Positions 22,901 through 33,858 of a DNA stretch of 64,000 nt are shown here, one piece after another. Below the pieces are notes generated by a model. That model ran no database searches. It had not been told where the DNA came from and saw only the letters and a list, made by a program, of their open reading frames with translations. The position numbers and the translations under genes are program-made. Origin of the DNA: Gonocerus acuteangulatus (lineage: Eukaryota; Arthropoda; Insecta; Hemiptera; Coreidae); the NCBI GenBank assembly GCA_946811695.1, contig OX328132.1, forward strand, positions 98,131,900-98,195,899, in the 5' to 3' direction. Each line of letters opens with the position of its first letter. Position 1 is the first letter of the stretch.

Positions 22901-24376
22901 ATGGCCAACTCAGTGGGTGAGCAGGACCCACTGAGCGACACACGCATGGATTTGGACCTCCTTAAGTCTCATGATTCTTCAACCCAAGCAACCTTCGAGG
23001 TCGCTTTAGGGACCAATACTCAACTTCCTGGCTCTGGACACCTCAACAGTGTCAAGTGCCAGAAATTGAACATTGAAAATAAGGCAACAGATTCTCGGTA
23101 TACTTTGGCACCTTATACAGTGCCAAGGTCTCCCGAGAAAAAGAAAGTAAAAAGAGGTAAGAAAAGGCCCTTATATGAAACACCCAATATTTGCAAAACA
23201 TTTCCTAAGTTTGTAGTGATGAGCAGGACTGAGGATCAATCCTTTGTGAAGGTTTCTCCGTTCCTCATTAACAAACTTATTGCTCAAGAATATGGAAAAG
23301 TCGCAGCAATAAGTAAAATGGCAAATGGGTCTTTGCTAATTGAGTCAGCGACGATGGAACAAAGTGAAAAACTGTTAAATGCGAAAACTCTTGGTGCGTT
23401 TAGTGTTAAAATGGAACTGCATAAAACACTGAACACATCAAGAGGCGTAATAACATGCTTTGACCTTGAGCATTCGACAGACGACGAAATACTGGAGGGA
23501 TTGAAGGATCAAGGCGTCATGGCCGTCCGCAGATTTTTTCGTAAGAAGAGATCTGCGAATGGTGCAGGCGAAACCTTGGAATTCACAGGTAGCGTTATGT
23601 TAACGTTCGACAGGCCGGAACTACCTTCCAGTATTCAGGCGGCATTTTATAAACTGAGAGTAAGGCCTTACGTTCCACCACCCTTACGATGTTTTAAATG
23701 CCAGAAGTTCGGACATTCGGCTATGAGATGCAAATCGGAGCGCGAGGTCTGTGTTTGTGGGCATCCAACTCACAGTCCGGACCCGTGCCCCGCACCTCCC
23801 CAATGTCCTAACTGTGATGGCCCACATACTGCTCGCTCCAGAGACTGCATGGAGTACAAGATAGAAAAAGAAATCCAGAAAATGAGGACTGAAATCAAAG
23901 ATCTAACATTCAGGCAAGCAAGAGTACTTGTAAATAGCGCCTCTTACGCTTCGAGAGGCACATACTCTGATGCAGCAAATAATAAGACTAAAACCAGGCC
24001 AGAAAAAAAGAATATCCCTACCAATAACGATACTCCTATTCCCCTTCCTTCTACTTCCTCGAAACCCCCTTCCCCCCCTATTCCCCCACCTCTTCCCATT
24101 TCCCCTTCCACCCCAACACCTATCTCTCTTTCTTTATCGTCCGCTTCGGCGGAGGACAATTTAGAAAAGGGGAAAATGAAATCCCCCACTACTACAAACA
24201 TAGTACGCATACCAATACCTCCTTCGTCGGTGTCTGAGACCGATGGTCTTGAAGATACGGCGGAGGACGTAGGCCCCCTTGAACGTGTGAAGGAACGACG
24301 ACGGAAAGGTCGCCCAAAAGGTAAGAAGCGCCAATCTGGAAACAGCCCATTGAGTCGGAATAAGGATAAATTATAA
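22901..24376 (+). CDS. LINE ORF1: gag-like RNA-binding protein
   Basis: 491 aa from the first in-frame ATG (the open frame runs a few codons further upstream without an ATG). Basic region near residues 80-90 (KKKVKRGKKR), then an RRM-like globular region about 100-260. Three clustered zinc knuckles follow (264-316): CFKCQKFGHSAMRC, CVCGHPTHSPDPC and CPNCDGPHTARSRDC. After these come a Pro/Ser-rich stretch (379-415) and a very basic tail (KERRRKGRPKGKKR). Such proteins coat the element RNA and accompany it to the target as a ribonucleoprotein. The stop lies 11 nt before the ORF2 ATG, so ORF2 is probably reached by reinitiation. Confidence 0.93.
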   Translation: MANSVGEQDPLSDTRMDLDLLKSHDSSTQATFEVALGTNTQLPGSGHLNSVKCQKLNIENKATDSRYTLAPYTVPRSPEKKKVKRGKKRPLYETPNICKTFPKFVVMSRTEDQSFVKVSPFLINKLIAQEYGKVAAISKMANGSLLIESATMEQSEKLLNAKTLGAFSVKMELHKTLNTSRGVITCFDLEHSTDDEILEGLKDQGVMAVRRFFRKKRSANGAGETLEFTGSVMLTFDRPELPSSIQAAFYKLRVRPYVPPPLRCFKCQKFGHSAMRCKSEREVCVCGHPTHSPDPCPAPPQCPNCDGPHTARSRDCMEYKIEKEIQKMRTEIKDLTFRQARVLVNSASYASRGTYSDAANNKTKTRPEKKNIPTNNDTPIPLPSTSSKPPSPPIPPPLPISPSTPTPISLSLSSASAEDNLEKGKMKSPTTTNIVRIPIPPSSVSETDGLEDTAEDVGPLERVKERRRKGRPKGKKRQSGNSPLSRNKDKL

Positions 24377-24387
24377 TTTACACCACA

Positions 24388-27300
24388 ATGACAGATTATA
24401 ATAAATTCCTCCAGTGGAATATTAGAGGATTTTCAGAACACAGCGACGAGCTTCGATATCTGTTGCACGCATACAGTCCATTGGTGGTGGCTCTTCAGGA
24501 AACGAAGTTTCCGGAGGGAGCCCCCAGATCACTGGCTGGATATATGTGTGAACACAAGGAGGCAAGAGTTCTACCAGGTGGTCGGAGCCACGGTGGTGTG
24601 GCCATATACACCAAGAATAATCTTGGAGCAACATCTATTCATTTAACCACGCCACTCCAAGCCGTCGCTGTGCGTCTGAGAACCCCAGTAACAGCCAGTA
24701 TCTGCTCATTGTACCTTCCAGACGGTAGAGGTTACTCCATAACGGAAATAAAAGATCTTGTACGACAATTACCTCCGCCAATAATAGTTCTTGGCGATTT
24801 TAATACGCACCATGTCTCTTGGGGCTCAAGGAAGACCACATCTCAGGGGCATCTTCTTTATGATGTGCTTGACGAGATGGGACTCTTGGTCCTCAACGAT
24901 GGAGCGGCTACACATTTTATCGAATCTTCAGGAAACTTTGATGCCATAGACTTAACAATTATCAGCCCAACATTAATGTCGTCCTTTGAATGGGGAGTTC
25001 TAAGTGACCTCCATAGATCAGATCATTTTCCAATACTTCTAAACTGCCCTGGTAGGTACGATGAGTATAAAGGCCCAATTAAGTGGAACATTAAACTAGC
25101 CAATTGGAACAAATTCCAGGATTTATTTGTTACACCTGAACTGGCAGACACGCCTGAAGCATCATTGGTGAAGTTTACAAAAGCATTGACGAACGCAGCT
25201 AGCGAGTCTATCCCTTGTACTTCTGGTCGCACAAGGAGAACCCCGGTTCCCTGGTGGGACGAGGAATGCAAGGATGCTAATAAAATCAAAAAGAGAGCGT
25301 TTAATCGGTTTAAGCGTTATCCTACCGATGCAAATCTGATCGCCTTTAAGAAGGCTAGAGCTATTGAAAGAATGTTAAAAATAAAAAAGAAAAGAGAATC
25401 CTGGAACAGCTATGTAAGTACCATGACTAGGACAACCTCCACGTCCGAAGTATGGAGGAAAATAAAGGCTATCAGTGGAAGGTGCATGAAACCTCAAATA
25501 CCTATCCTCTTTCACAATAGCATACATGTTGATAAGCCTCAAGAAGTTGCCAATGTCTTCGGCGAGTACTTCAGCTCAGTATTCAGCTCCATGGAATGCT
25601 CGGCTGAATTCCTGGCCATAAAAGCAGCCGAAGAGAGTATTCCTCTAGACTTCGGATCAGAGGAGAGTACCTCATATGAATATAATGTTAATTTTGGAAT
25701 TGAAGAGCTTAATAGGGCACTCCATGCAGTCAATCGGAGATCATCGCCGGGCTGGGATGGAGTGCCATATGAAATGTTACTGAATTTACCGGACACAGGA
25801 AAAAGGAGGTTGCTAGATTTGTATAACCAACTTTGGCACATAACAATATATCCGACTCAATGGAAAGAATCAATCATTATACCAATTTTAAAGGTAGGTA
25901 AAAATCCACAGGCTCCAGGCAGCTATAGACCAATATCTCTTCTATGTTGTATGGGAAAGCTCCTGGAGTCAATGGTAAACTACAGATTGATGCATGTTTT
26001 GGAAAATAGAGGGCTTATTAGTAAATATCAGGCCGGATTTCGACGAAAACACTCAACCCAAGATCAACTAGGGTACTTAGAACAATTTATACAAAATGCA
26101 TTCTTCTCCCGAGAACATGCTACGGCCATTTTTTTCGACATGAAACAGGCATATGACAGGGCATGGAGATATGACATACTCAAGCGACTACATGAATGGG
26201 GACTAAGAGGTCGATTACCTCTGTTTCTTAAAAGCTTCTTAGAAGAAAGAACTTTTAGAGTTCGGATCAGTGATGCCCTATCATCTCTACGCGTACAAGA
26301 GAACGGAATCCCTCAGGGATCCGTCCTTAGCGTAACACTGTTTCTTGTCGCAATAAATGGCATAGCTGACGGTATAGAGGAAGACGTTCGTCGTTCACTT
26401 TTTGCTGACGATTTAGCCTTATTTGTCACTCACCCGGCAGAGGATGTAGAAGCCCGAAGTCTACAGCAGGCTATCAACACTGTAACCGATGCTGCCAGAT
26501 CACGTGGCTTTATGTTTTCCCATGAAAAGACAGTTTCTGTCCATTTCTGCAGGCTCCGAAGACCACATAATCCCCCGAGGCTGGAGATGTGTGGTTCCGA
26601 AGTCATATCAAGAGATGAGCATAAATTTCTAGGGCTCATCATGGACGCAAAGTTAAGGTGGAGGTCTCACATCAACTATACAATTCAGAGGTGTGAGGCG
26701 TCCCTTAAAATCCTTAAATCGCTGTCCAGAATAAAGTGGGGTGCCGAAACATCAGTCCTCCTGCAAATATTTGACGTGCTACTCAGATCCCGAGTAGATT
26801 ATGGATGTGCAATATACGGGTCCGCTCGCAGGTCGTGGCTCCGCCAGTTGGATAGACAGTACAATGCGGGGCTGCGAGCTGCGATTGGCGCCTTTCGCAC
26901 AAGCCCGTTAGATGCCATATACGCAGAGGCAGGACATCTACCCCCTGACCACAGAAGAAAGCTACTGACTCTAACATATGTAGCGTCCCTGAGATGCCAG
27001 CCAAAACATTTCATGGCAAACATTGTAAGAGATCACAGCACATCTGACATGTATAAGAATAAACGTTCGAGAACTAGACCATTGACAGTGAGGGCCGATG
27101 AAACTATCCGCTTCTACGGTGGAACCTGGGAGAACCTCATGGAATTACAACTTTCGGTCGTATGCCCATGGGTTCTACCAGAGTTTCATATCGATCTCTC
27201 ATTAGGAAAGTACCCCAAAGAAAGCACGTCCAATTTAATATATAAAACAGCATTTCTTGAAACAATCCAAAAATATAAACAACATCTCATTATCTTCACA

Positions 27301-28089
27301 GATGGCTCTAAAACAGACTCCGGTACTGGATGTGGCGTGTACATTGATAGTGAAAGACAACTTTCTATCCCTTTAAATCCAGAAACAAGTGTCTTTCATG
27401 CAGAGTTAACAGGAATTAAAAAAGCTCTTGAGCATTACGGAACTTGCAGTTTACGGATATTAATATGCACTGATTCATATAGTTCCTTAATTGCCCTTAA
27501 AGACAAATTTTCAACAAACCCTCTTATATTGGATATTTTCAACGTTTTAAACACTATACTTTCTAGAGGAGCAACTGTCAACTTTTTATGGATACCTGGA
27601 CATACTAACTTAGAAGGAAATGAACAAGCAGACCTCTTGGCCAGGCAGGCAGCGTCACACCCGGATGGTCTTGACCTGCCAATGCACGTTAAAGATTTTA
27701 AAAAACAAATGATTAAACTCGTGTGGAATAAATGGCAAGAGGAGTACAATAATGGCGACTTATTCTTAAAGAACATTGAAAGTTCCGTTATGTTCAAGAG
27801 CCCTACCAATATGAAAAGGCAGGACGAGGTGGTATTATCACGTCTAAGAATCGGTCACACACGACTGACGCATGGATACCACCTCGTCGGCCGACGAAGA
27901 CCACAATGTGAACGCTGTGGCAGCCTCCTAGATGTTAAACACATCTTGTTGGAGTGCACCGCGCTCCAGGAAGCCCGGAGGCGGCACAATCTACCTGATA
28001 ACCTAAAGCAACTGTTAAGTAAAAATGAAGCATCTGTGAAGATACTGAAAGAATATTTAATAGATACCAGATTCTATAGTGAGATATAG
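24388..28089 (+). CDS. LINE ORF2: endonuclease - reverse transcriptase - RNase H
   Basis: 1233 aa, uninterrupted. APE-like endonuclease (about 1-225): Asn11 in QWNIRG, Glu38 in QETK, Asp137 in GDFN, and the SDH triad at 211-213. Reverse transcriptase (about 480-760): YRPISLL, Asp584 in FFDMKQAYD, GIPQGSVLS, and FADD at 672-675. RNase H (about 965-1095): Asp972 (FTDGSK), Glu1006, Asp1029 (CTDS) and Asp1082 after GNEQA. C-terminal CCHC C1174-x2-C1177-x7-H1185-x4-C1190 after the RLRIGHTRLTH block. It nicks target DNA, primes reverse transcription on the nick and removes template RNA. No missing catalytic residue was seen. Relics of this group lie at 11334, 19225, 33246, 39040 and 58660-61000. 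Confidence 0.96.
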   Translation: MTDYNKFLQWNIRGFSEHSDELRYLLHAYSPLVVALQETKFPEGAPRSLAGYMCEHKEARVLPGGRSHGGVAIYTKNNLGATSIHLTTPLQAVAVRLRTPVTASICSLYLPDGRGYSITEIKDLVRQLPPPIIVLGDFNTHHVSWGSRKTTSQGHLLYDVLDEMGLLVLNDGAATHFIESSGNFDAIDLTIISPTLMSSFEWGVLSDLHRSDHFPILLNCPGRYDEYKGPIKWNIKLANWNKFQDLFVTPELADTPEASLVKFTKALTNAASESIPCTSGRTRRTPVPWWDEECKDANKIKKRAFNRFKRYPTDANLIAFKKARAIERMLKIKKKRESWNSYVSTMTRTTSTSEVWRKIKAISGRCMKPQIPILFHNSIHVDKPQEVANVFGEYFSSVFSSMECSAEFLAIKAAEESIPLDFGSEESTSYEYNVNFGIEELNRALHAVNRRSSPGWDGVPYEMLLNLPDTGKRRLLDLYNQLWHITIYPTQWKESIIIPILKVGKNPQAPGSYRPISLLCCMGKLLESMVNYRLMHVLENRGLISKYQAGFRRKHSTQDQLGYLEQFIQNAFFSREHATAIFFDMKQAYDRAWRYDILKRLHEWGLRGRLPLFLKSFLEERTFRVRISDALSSLRVQENGIPQGSVLSVTLFLVAINGIADGIEEDVRRSLFADDLALFVTHPAEDVEARSLQQAINTVTDAARSRGFMFSHEKTVSVHFCRLRRPHNPPRLEMCGSEVISRDEHKFLGLIMDAKLRWRSHINYTIQRCEASLKILKSLSRIKWGAETSVLLQIFDVLLRSRVDYGCAIYGSARRSWLRQLDRQYNAGLRAAIGAFRTSPLDAIYAEAGHLPPDHRRKLLTLTYVASLRCQPKHFMANIVRDHSTSDMYKNKRSRTRPLTVRADETIRFYGGTWENLMELQLSVVCPWVLPEFHIDLSLGKYPKESTSNLIYKTAFLETIQKYKQHLIIFTDGSKTDSGTGCGVYIDSERQLSIPLNPETSVFHAELTGIKKALEHYGTCSLRILICTDSYSSLIALKDKFSTNPLILDIFNVLNTILSRGATVNFLWIPGHTNLEGNEQADLLARQAASHPDGLDLPMHVKDFKKQMIKLVWNKWQEEYNNGDLFLKNIESSVMFKSPTNMKRQDEVVLSRLRIGHTRLTHGYHLVGRRRPQCERCGSLLDVKHILLECTALQEARRRHNLPDNLKQLLSKNEASVKILKEYLIDTRFYSEI

Positions 28090-28389
28090 TTGAGTCCCCT
28101 GTTAGGAGAATCCACTATCCAATTGGTACAAAATATAAACCTTGGTGACATGTACGTTTTGTGAGTATATGTAAATAATCGATATAGGAGTATGTGTGGT
28201 TTGTGTGTATGTATTTATTGTGTGAATGTTCCAAGTGTGAATGAGTTACTGTAAATATGTAAATAGCTCACTAACTAGATTTAAGTTTAGAATTAAGGGT
28301 GGTTCCAATATATTTTAAAAAGGAGCTCACCGAAGTTAGAATAGTTTAGTTAGGTTAAGAACTGTTTCTCTGTTGGTTTACAAATCAAC

Positions 28390-28395
28390 AATAAA
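28390..28395 (+). terminator. Polyadenylation signal AATAAA
   Basis: Lies about 35 nt before the A-tail, overlapping nothing else. Unusually, the terminal stem-loop sits between the signal and the tail. Confidence 0.75.
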
Positions 28396-28399
28396 GAAT

Positions 28400-28428
28400 G
28401 GTGCCAATGACCATAGCAGTAGACGCAC

Positions 28429-28429
<1 letters not shown>
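28400..28429 (+). promoter_or_regulatory. 3'-terminal stem-loop of the LINE, shared with SINE family 1
   Basis: Stem GGTGC (28400-28404)/GCACC (28425-28429) with a 20-nt loop beginning CAATGACCA, directly before the A-tail. SINE family 1 ends with GGCGC/GCGCC and a loop beginning TAATGGCCA in the same position. The third pair is T-A here and C-G there, so both sides changed together. In other LINE-SINE pairs such a tail is what the reverse transcriptase recognises. Confidence 0.7.
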
Positions 28430-28475
<46 letters not shown>

Positions 28476-28477
28476 AG

Positions 28478-29204
28478 ACCCTCAAAGCATAACAATATAA
28501 TGAATGTGTTTCCAATAATTGTAATTACTACCGAAATGTTCTTCTGAATTATTTCACCTTGATTCACTCTATCCCTATTGAGAGCCAAAAGTGTATGTAC
28601 GTAGTGTGGGAACGGTTTGGGAATTAACTGTTCAGCCATTCCGTCACCACCCTTCCATTATCAGCTGGGCAACCATCCTTTTGAAACCAAAGTGAGTTAA
28701 TAGTTGGTATATGGGCTTGTTTTTTATTGTGTGAATGGCTCCTTCGCGCTAAAGCACATTTATTGATTGTGACTTAGAAATCAGATAAAAATAGATTTTT
28801 TTCTAAGACTACGAGGTACCATTTTGAAGCCTATTGAATAATCCAACTTTTGAGGCGGAGACAAACCTCTAAGTCTAAAAATAGCTGATTAAGAAAATAT
28901 TAAATAATTTAATAAAACACTAGTATCAAACCATTGTCATCTATAAGACATTTAATATAGCTCTTAATTTACATGGTAATATTTCAATAATGTGTGTCTC
29001 TTATTGGAAATTTCATGTAGATTCTAAAAATGTGGTTGTTATTTACGAAACATTGATCAAAAATCCCGAACAGTTATTCTTTAAAAATACGAGTAGTTTT
29101 TAAAATAGACAAAAGTTTGAGTAGCTCTGCTCGATTTTCAAATAGAACGATCATTTTTGCATCACTGGACTGCAAATGAGGTGCAGAATAAACCCCTAAA
29201 GTTA
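28478..29204. other. Intergenic, nothing recognised
   Basis: AT-rich, no repeats or coding signals seen. Confidence 0.55.
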
Positions 29205-29668
29205 TGAAATCTCAATGCGGGACACCCAGTATATTATTAAAGAGAATTTAATGATCTACAAACCTATAACCAGCATTTATTTTGTGGGTTCATCATTGAG
29301 GAGTTATCCGGACAAAAAGGGCAAAACATGTTCGGCAAAAGTGTTTTCACCCAAAATTACAGACATTGAAGAGCGGATGTTTCGAAAACTAAAGATATCT
29401 CGAAAAACCTCATTGAATAAAACTAGTAGAAAATTTAATCATCTTTAATTTGTTATAGAATAGACATGTCATGGTTTCCAAGATATGAGTGAAACCCCGA
29501 AAAATGGGACCTTCTAACCCCCCCCCCCCTCCCCCCGGCTCAAAGGCTACAGGCGGGGAACTTTGATAAACTCAACTCCTAGACCAAACCAAGTTACGAA
29601 GTCAAAAATTGTATTCCAATCATTTCCATCTATAGCTCTTTTTGAGCATTCACTGCCTGGACTGTTAG
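29205..29668 (+). repeat. Solitary unit of the palindromic-array repeat
   Basis: Matches the plus-strand units at 8110-9065 in order: ATAACCAGCATTTATTTTGT, GAGGAGTTAT, TTTCGAAAACTAAAGATATC, GGGACCTTCTAACCCCC, and TTCCATCTATAGCT. It shows that the unit moves or is scattered on its own. No coding capacity. Confidence 0.8.
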
Positions 29669-32229
29669 TACACCGGGTCAAATTGGCATGCGCCTACTTA
29701 TCCGCATTGTACGAGAATGCAAGAAGGGGCACGAATTCGTTCATTCCGAATCATCCGGAGTCAGTGTCAACGGTCTCAGGTATTCCTGAAACACGGCCGC
29801 CTCCTCCTTTCTCTCCGTAGCATCTGATTGTAGTCTACAATAGTCAGTCGATCGTTTGCCCTGTGTTGGGCCTCGTTTCGTTTTAGCGCGGTTCCTCCCT
29901 CCCTCCATAGGGAGAAACCCCGCATACAAGGTTGATCTCATGAAACAATCCGGAAGTGCCGACTAGAAAATTTCGCGTTTCAGAACCCCTAGAGATCGAA
30001 AATAACGGTGGTTCAAATTTGTATATATATTTGTCTGTTCGCGGTTTTCCGGCCCCCCTAATGGTCCGATTTTGATGACATTTGGTACAAAAATCCGTCG
30101 GGACCGCGCTAAGACGATGCTGTTCCTGCGAGTCAGACTTTTTTTCATGCGATGGATGGAGCTCTGTTAACGCTGATCGTGGATATTTTTTTCGGTTCAT
30201 CGACGGCTGAGGTCATTGGCACCATCCTCATTGGGTATGTTTTATGCTCTCTTTCTTCTCACTAGAATTTAACAATATTTGCACCAGAATTCCTTAAATC
30301 TAGATTCACCTTATACTATATTATTGAAGTATTTACAAAAAAAATGGTTGCGCCCTTTTTAACTAATACTGTATCAACCACTAAAAATAATTAAAACTAA
30401 ACAAGTAATATTTACATAATTACAAGCACACAATCACACAATAAATATTTTCAGCACGCACAAAATCACACTCACTCAATGAATTACATTCACTCCGGTT
30501 AAACATATAAATTAATGAAATATATCGTGGATGCTCCTCTCTCTTCTGATTGATTGAATTTTTATAATAAACGAAATTTAACAACTAAACAAACGAGCCT
30601 TCTACAGTGACCTTATGCCACGCAAACTGACGAGCTTACGTTCCAGTGTGCGCAGTCGTCAAAATAAATCCGATCCGTCGTTTGCACAGGCCGGTGACGA
30701 TAAGTGCGTGCTACCTTTACTTGAACCTGGAATGTCTATTAACTACCTGGCGCCTATTAAATTAAATGTAGGTAAACTCCTAACCTCTCAGAGTATACAG
30801 TGTAAACACCTATAGGGTACTTCCATTGCCTCTGGAATGATATTATTTAATCTGTTAAATCGTCTACAGTATTCCTCAATTACAGGATTTGTCACATACA
30901 GTCAACATTATCATGTATGGCGCACACACTTTTAGCCAGGGATGTTTATCTAAGATCCATTAAGCCGTTTGTAGTTCACCTCCATTGGTTCAGGAATGGT
31001 CTATTAAATCGTATATAGGTCGATGATACCATTGTATCCAGAAGGGTATTATTGCTTCTCTGCAGTGGTAACGGTCATCATTAAATCACCTACAGTCCTG
31101 CTTCATGAAGAGGGGGGAGGGGCTCGAGCCAAAATTGTCGAGGATTTCGAAATCTAGAAGAATACCTTTTCGAGATTGGGATTAACGGAGTTTTCCAACC
31201 GTTCTCCTACAAATCGGCGATGGTCTAAATTAAAACCCTTTTTCGCCCGTGCAGTCCCTTAATTGTTCATTCAAACAGCTCTCATTGTTCTTGCCGCCGT
31301 CTATCCCACTAAATTTAAGTTTGTTTCAGAAGAGAAATACGGGGGTGGGGAATACAAGGACAAGTACAATTGGGAACTACACAGAATTAATTAGAATTCG
31401 CTCTAATTAATTACATTAATTAATTAGAATTGTTTCCGATTGGTTGAAGTTATCTAGTTATTGCTTTGCATCAGGCTTAGTTTTAGGTTTACTGTGTACG
31501 ATGATGGAAATCTCTTCTGTGTTTCTTTTTTACTTCAGGTATTTAAATAAAAATGGTCCAGTTAAGATATTTTTGGAACTAGAATTGGAAAAAATTAAAT
31601 TGTTCAAATTTCAAGTTGGCCTGATATGTGAATGGATTCAAACCTTTTGAACCATCAGTGAAATTAACTTTTAAAAGGATTTGCCGAATCAAGAAGAAGG
31701 ACCTCAGTAACCATTAGATAATAATCTGTTTGATTTTTAATATACTTTCTGCCTTTCTTAAAATTACATATTCTTCTAAAAATGGTAGATCTAATATTAC
31801 CTGATTTAAAACTAGAACCCAACGCGACTACAATTATTGCTAGTGACTTTAATTGCCGCCCTGGTGTCCAAAATTCGCTTTAAGATTTTTTTTTTTGTTT
31901 TGTTTATCTCTGTTTATAGTATGTTTGTCTCGTATGTTGATTCGTGCATAAGCGCGACTATAATAGAAACAAGAGAGAAAGCACGAGTATGCTTAGTATA
32001 ATGTTGTATACACATAAATATAAATAGGCCATATACAATACATTTAATTATTTCATAAGCGCATCATGAACAATATTTATTAACATCGATCGATATAAGT
32101 TATTATGTGGAAATTATAAGTTATAATTTATTACTGTGCTATAAATATTTGATATTGTTGTACGTAAGAGTGCCAGTGTAGTAGTGCTATCATTATTCAT
32201 ATTTACTAATTAAAGTATACCTTCTGATT

Positions 32230-32231
<2 letters not shown>
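29669..32231. other. Intergenic with scattered weak signals
   Basis: The region 29700-30240 is more GC-balanced than its surroundings and includes the motif at 30102. A 25-codon stretch near 31800-31875 reads NATTIIASDFNCRPG, reminiscent of a LINE endonuclease GDFN block but too short to annotate. The small frames at 29741-30200 and 30615-30815 have no recognisable features. Nothing else seen. Confidence 0.4.
30102..30150. repeat. Recurrent motif, copy 3
   Basis: ACCGCGCTAAGACGATGC, then TGTTCCTGCGAGTCAGACTTT. Best preserved together with the copies at 41437 and 41871. Confidence 0.65.
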
Positions 32232-32284
<53 letters not shown>

Positions 32285-32286
32285 AT
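32232..32286. repeat. (TA)n microsatellite
   Basis: Long TA run. Unlike several others in the window it is not visibly attached to an inverted repeat. Confidence 0.95.
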
Positions 32287-32960
32287 ATAGTGGTATATAA
32301 AATTTTTCAAGAAAAGTATTTACTTCATTTTTTTTTATTAAAAAGGAATTTTTATATTCGTGCACCTGTTTAATGCGATACTTGAAAGCGTACCCCAGGC
32401 ATCGGAGTGTATTAGAGGCATCTGCTTCAACTCAGTCCCTAGGCTCTCCCAGACCTAACGACCCTCGAGCTGCTTGTGCTTCCAGAATTCTGATGACGCA
32501 CTCAATCAAGGAATTCGCTCCCTCGAGCCCTGAGCACATCTCGAAAAACACTACACTCGTCCTGAGCGCTGCGGCCATTTGTAGCTTGTGGTATGGCGCA
32601 TGATAAAATGGTAAGGCCCTTTCCGGAGAGCAATAAAAAAAATTATTGTCGCAGGAACATAGGTCTCTTAGGAAGATCTATGATTTTCATATCCCTACTG
32701 TAATTTGGGAATTAAAACACTTAATATGTTGATTTGATGTGTAGAATTACAAACACCTTCTTAAATTACCTCTAGAAGAAAGTGGGATTCTAAGCTCCTC
32801 GGCGCACAGAAAACAGTAGCCAACTCTAAGCGAAAATTACTCAGTCTACCTACTCAACTTGCACTAACTCTTAAAGAAAGCTCTATTAAAAAGGCCAAAT
32901 TATGCAATCATAAATGAGACATCACCTTTATGTTTTGTTTTTTTTTTCCTCTTTTTCATG
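32287..32960. other. Intergenic
   Basis: 32373-32603 has more balanced GC and an open frame without recognisable motifs. It contains GTCCCTAGGCTCTCCCAG, which vaguely resembles the middle of SINE family 2, but I could not extend the match. Confidence 0.35.
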
Positions 32961-33162
32961 TTTTTTTTAGGGTGCACTAACATCTGGGTCACTACCGCCG
33001 ACTTCCGTGGTGCTGCAGGGAATGTTTTAACGGGCCACTGTAGGCGGGACTCGAACCCCTACTTCCCGCGTATTCAAGAGAATCCAAGGCATGCCTTTTG
33101 GACGCCCCTTCTAGTTCTTTTGTTTGCGGGTGGACTATAGACTACTGGGTGAACCACGTTCC
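32961..33162 (-). mobile_element. SINE family 1, old diverged copy with insertion in the head
   Basis: On the minus strand: GTGGTTCACCCAGTAGTC as an A-box region (33140-33157), TGCCTTGGATTC, then a B box GGTTCGAGTCC (33048-33058). The body aligns to the family (ATTCC..CTGCAGCACC, GTCGGCGGTAGTGACC, TGCACC), followed by an A-tail (T-run on plus, 32961-32968). About 50 bp extra lie between the A and B boxes compared with 34849 and 57538. The 3' stem is partly decayed. Confidence 0.6.
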
Positions 33163-33245
33163 CTGTTAATTTGTAATTTTTATCCAATTACGTATGAAGT
33201 ATGTAACTTAAAATCGTATAGTTTTATTTATAGTTCAGTCACTAA

Positions 33246-33858
33246 TTGTTACTCATTGGGAATGTATTAACAGACACACACACTCTCTCAAATACGTACA
33301 TAAGTACTCATATGCTTCACGACTTAGGGAAAACTGTTCACCTCGTCTGGATTGCTGGACATAGGGGTCTAAAAGGTAATGAGATGGCAGAGAGGGCTGC
33401 GCCCTCCGCTCATGATTTATCAAATATTACACCCACCTCTCTAACGATAAGTGAGCTAGCCTCGCCACTGCTACGGACAAACAAACAACGTTGGCAAGAA
33501 ATGTGGGATGAAGCGAGGAGCTTTAATAAGCTTGGAATGGTTAATGGTGACTGCCAGCCTTGGAAGACGCCCTTAGGTCCAACCGAGGAGTGGAAGTGTT
33601 GTTCGCGAGACTCCGGCTAGGACACACTCGTATCACCCCCACTCTTATCTCATGTCCAAGAAAGCTCCATCTCAATGCCTTACCTGTCGAAAATCACTTA
33701 CAGTCCAGCATATTATTGAGGAATATCGGAAGTACACTATGGTGTTTCAGCGACTGGGAGTATCTAGAAAAATGGAAGTGGCTCTTGGCAATAATCAGGC
33801 AGCAGCGGACAAAACACTTAAATTTTTCAAAATAACTGGGCTTAACCGGTTGGTTTAA
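33246..33858 (+). pseudogene. Non-LTR retrotransposon relic: RNase H end and C-terminus
   Basis: The first frame contains the RNase H C-terminal signature VHLVWIAGHRGLKGNEMAE. After a frameshift near 33590 the second frame reads LFARLRLGHTRITP, and a third continues CLTCRKSLTVQHIIEEY, a decayed zinc motif. Same order as residues 1060-1190 of the intact ORF2, but from a different, older subfamily. Confidence 0.85.

Larger units (their letters stand above)
28090..28429 (+). other. LINE 3' UTR
   Basis: 340 nt between the ORF2 stop and the A-tail. It ends with the polyadenylation signal and the stem-loop annotated separately. Only the last 30 nt resemble the SINE family. Confidence 0.8.
22491..28477 (+). 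mobile_element. Full-length non-LTR retrotransposon (I-type LINE with RNase H)
   Basis: Complete element of about 6 kb: GC-rich 5' UTR, ORF1, ORF2, 3' UTR with AATAAA, terminal stem-loop and about 44 A residues (28430-28473). AAAATAAG at 22483-22490 and again at 28470-28477 is the likely target-site duplication, although its A-rich half overlaps the tail. Both ORFs are open from end to end and all catalytic motifs are present, so it inserted recently or is still active. RNase H plus the C-terminal CCHC place it nearest the I group, not Jockey or CR1. The exact clade needs a tree. Confidence 0.93.

Noticed and set aside
23944..24210. Open frames antisense or out of frame within the LINE ORFs (also at 24422, 25023, 25539, 26430, 26783 and 27435)
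   Set aside because: Shadows of the two real ORFs; no independent evidence.
31795..31880. LINE endonuclease fragment (IIASDFNCR)
   Set aside because: Only about 25 codons, with the catalytic context changed (SDFN rather than GDFN) and no neighbouring domain.
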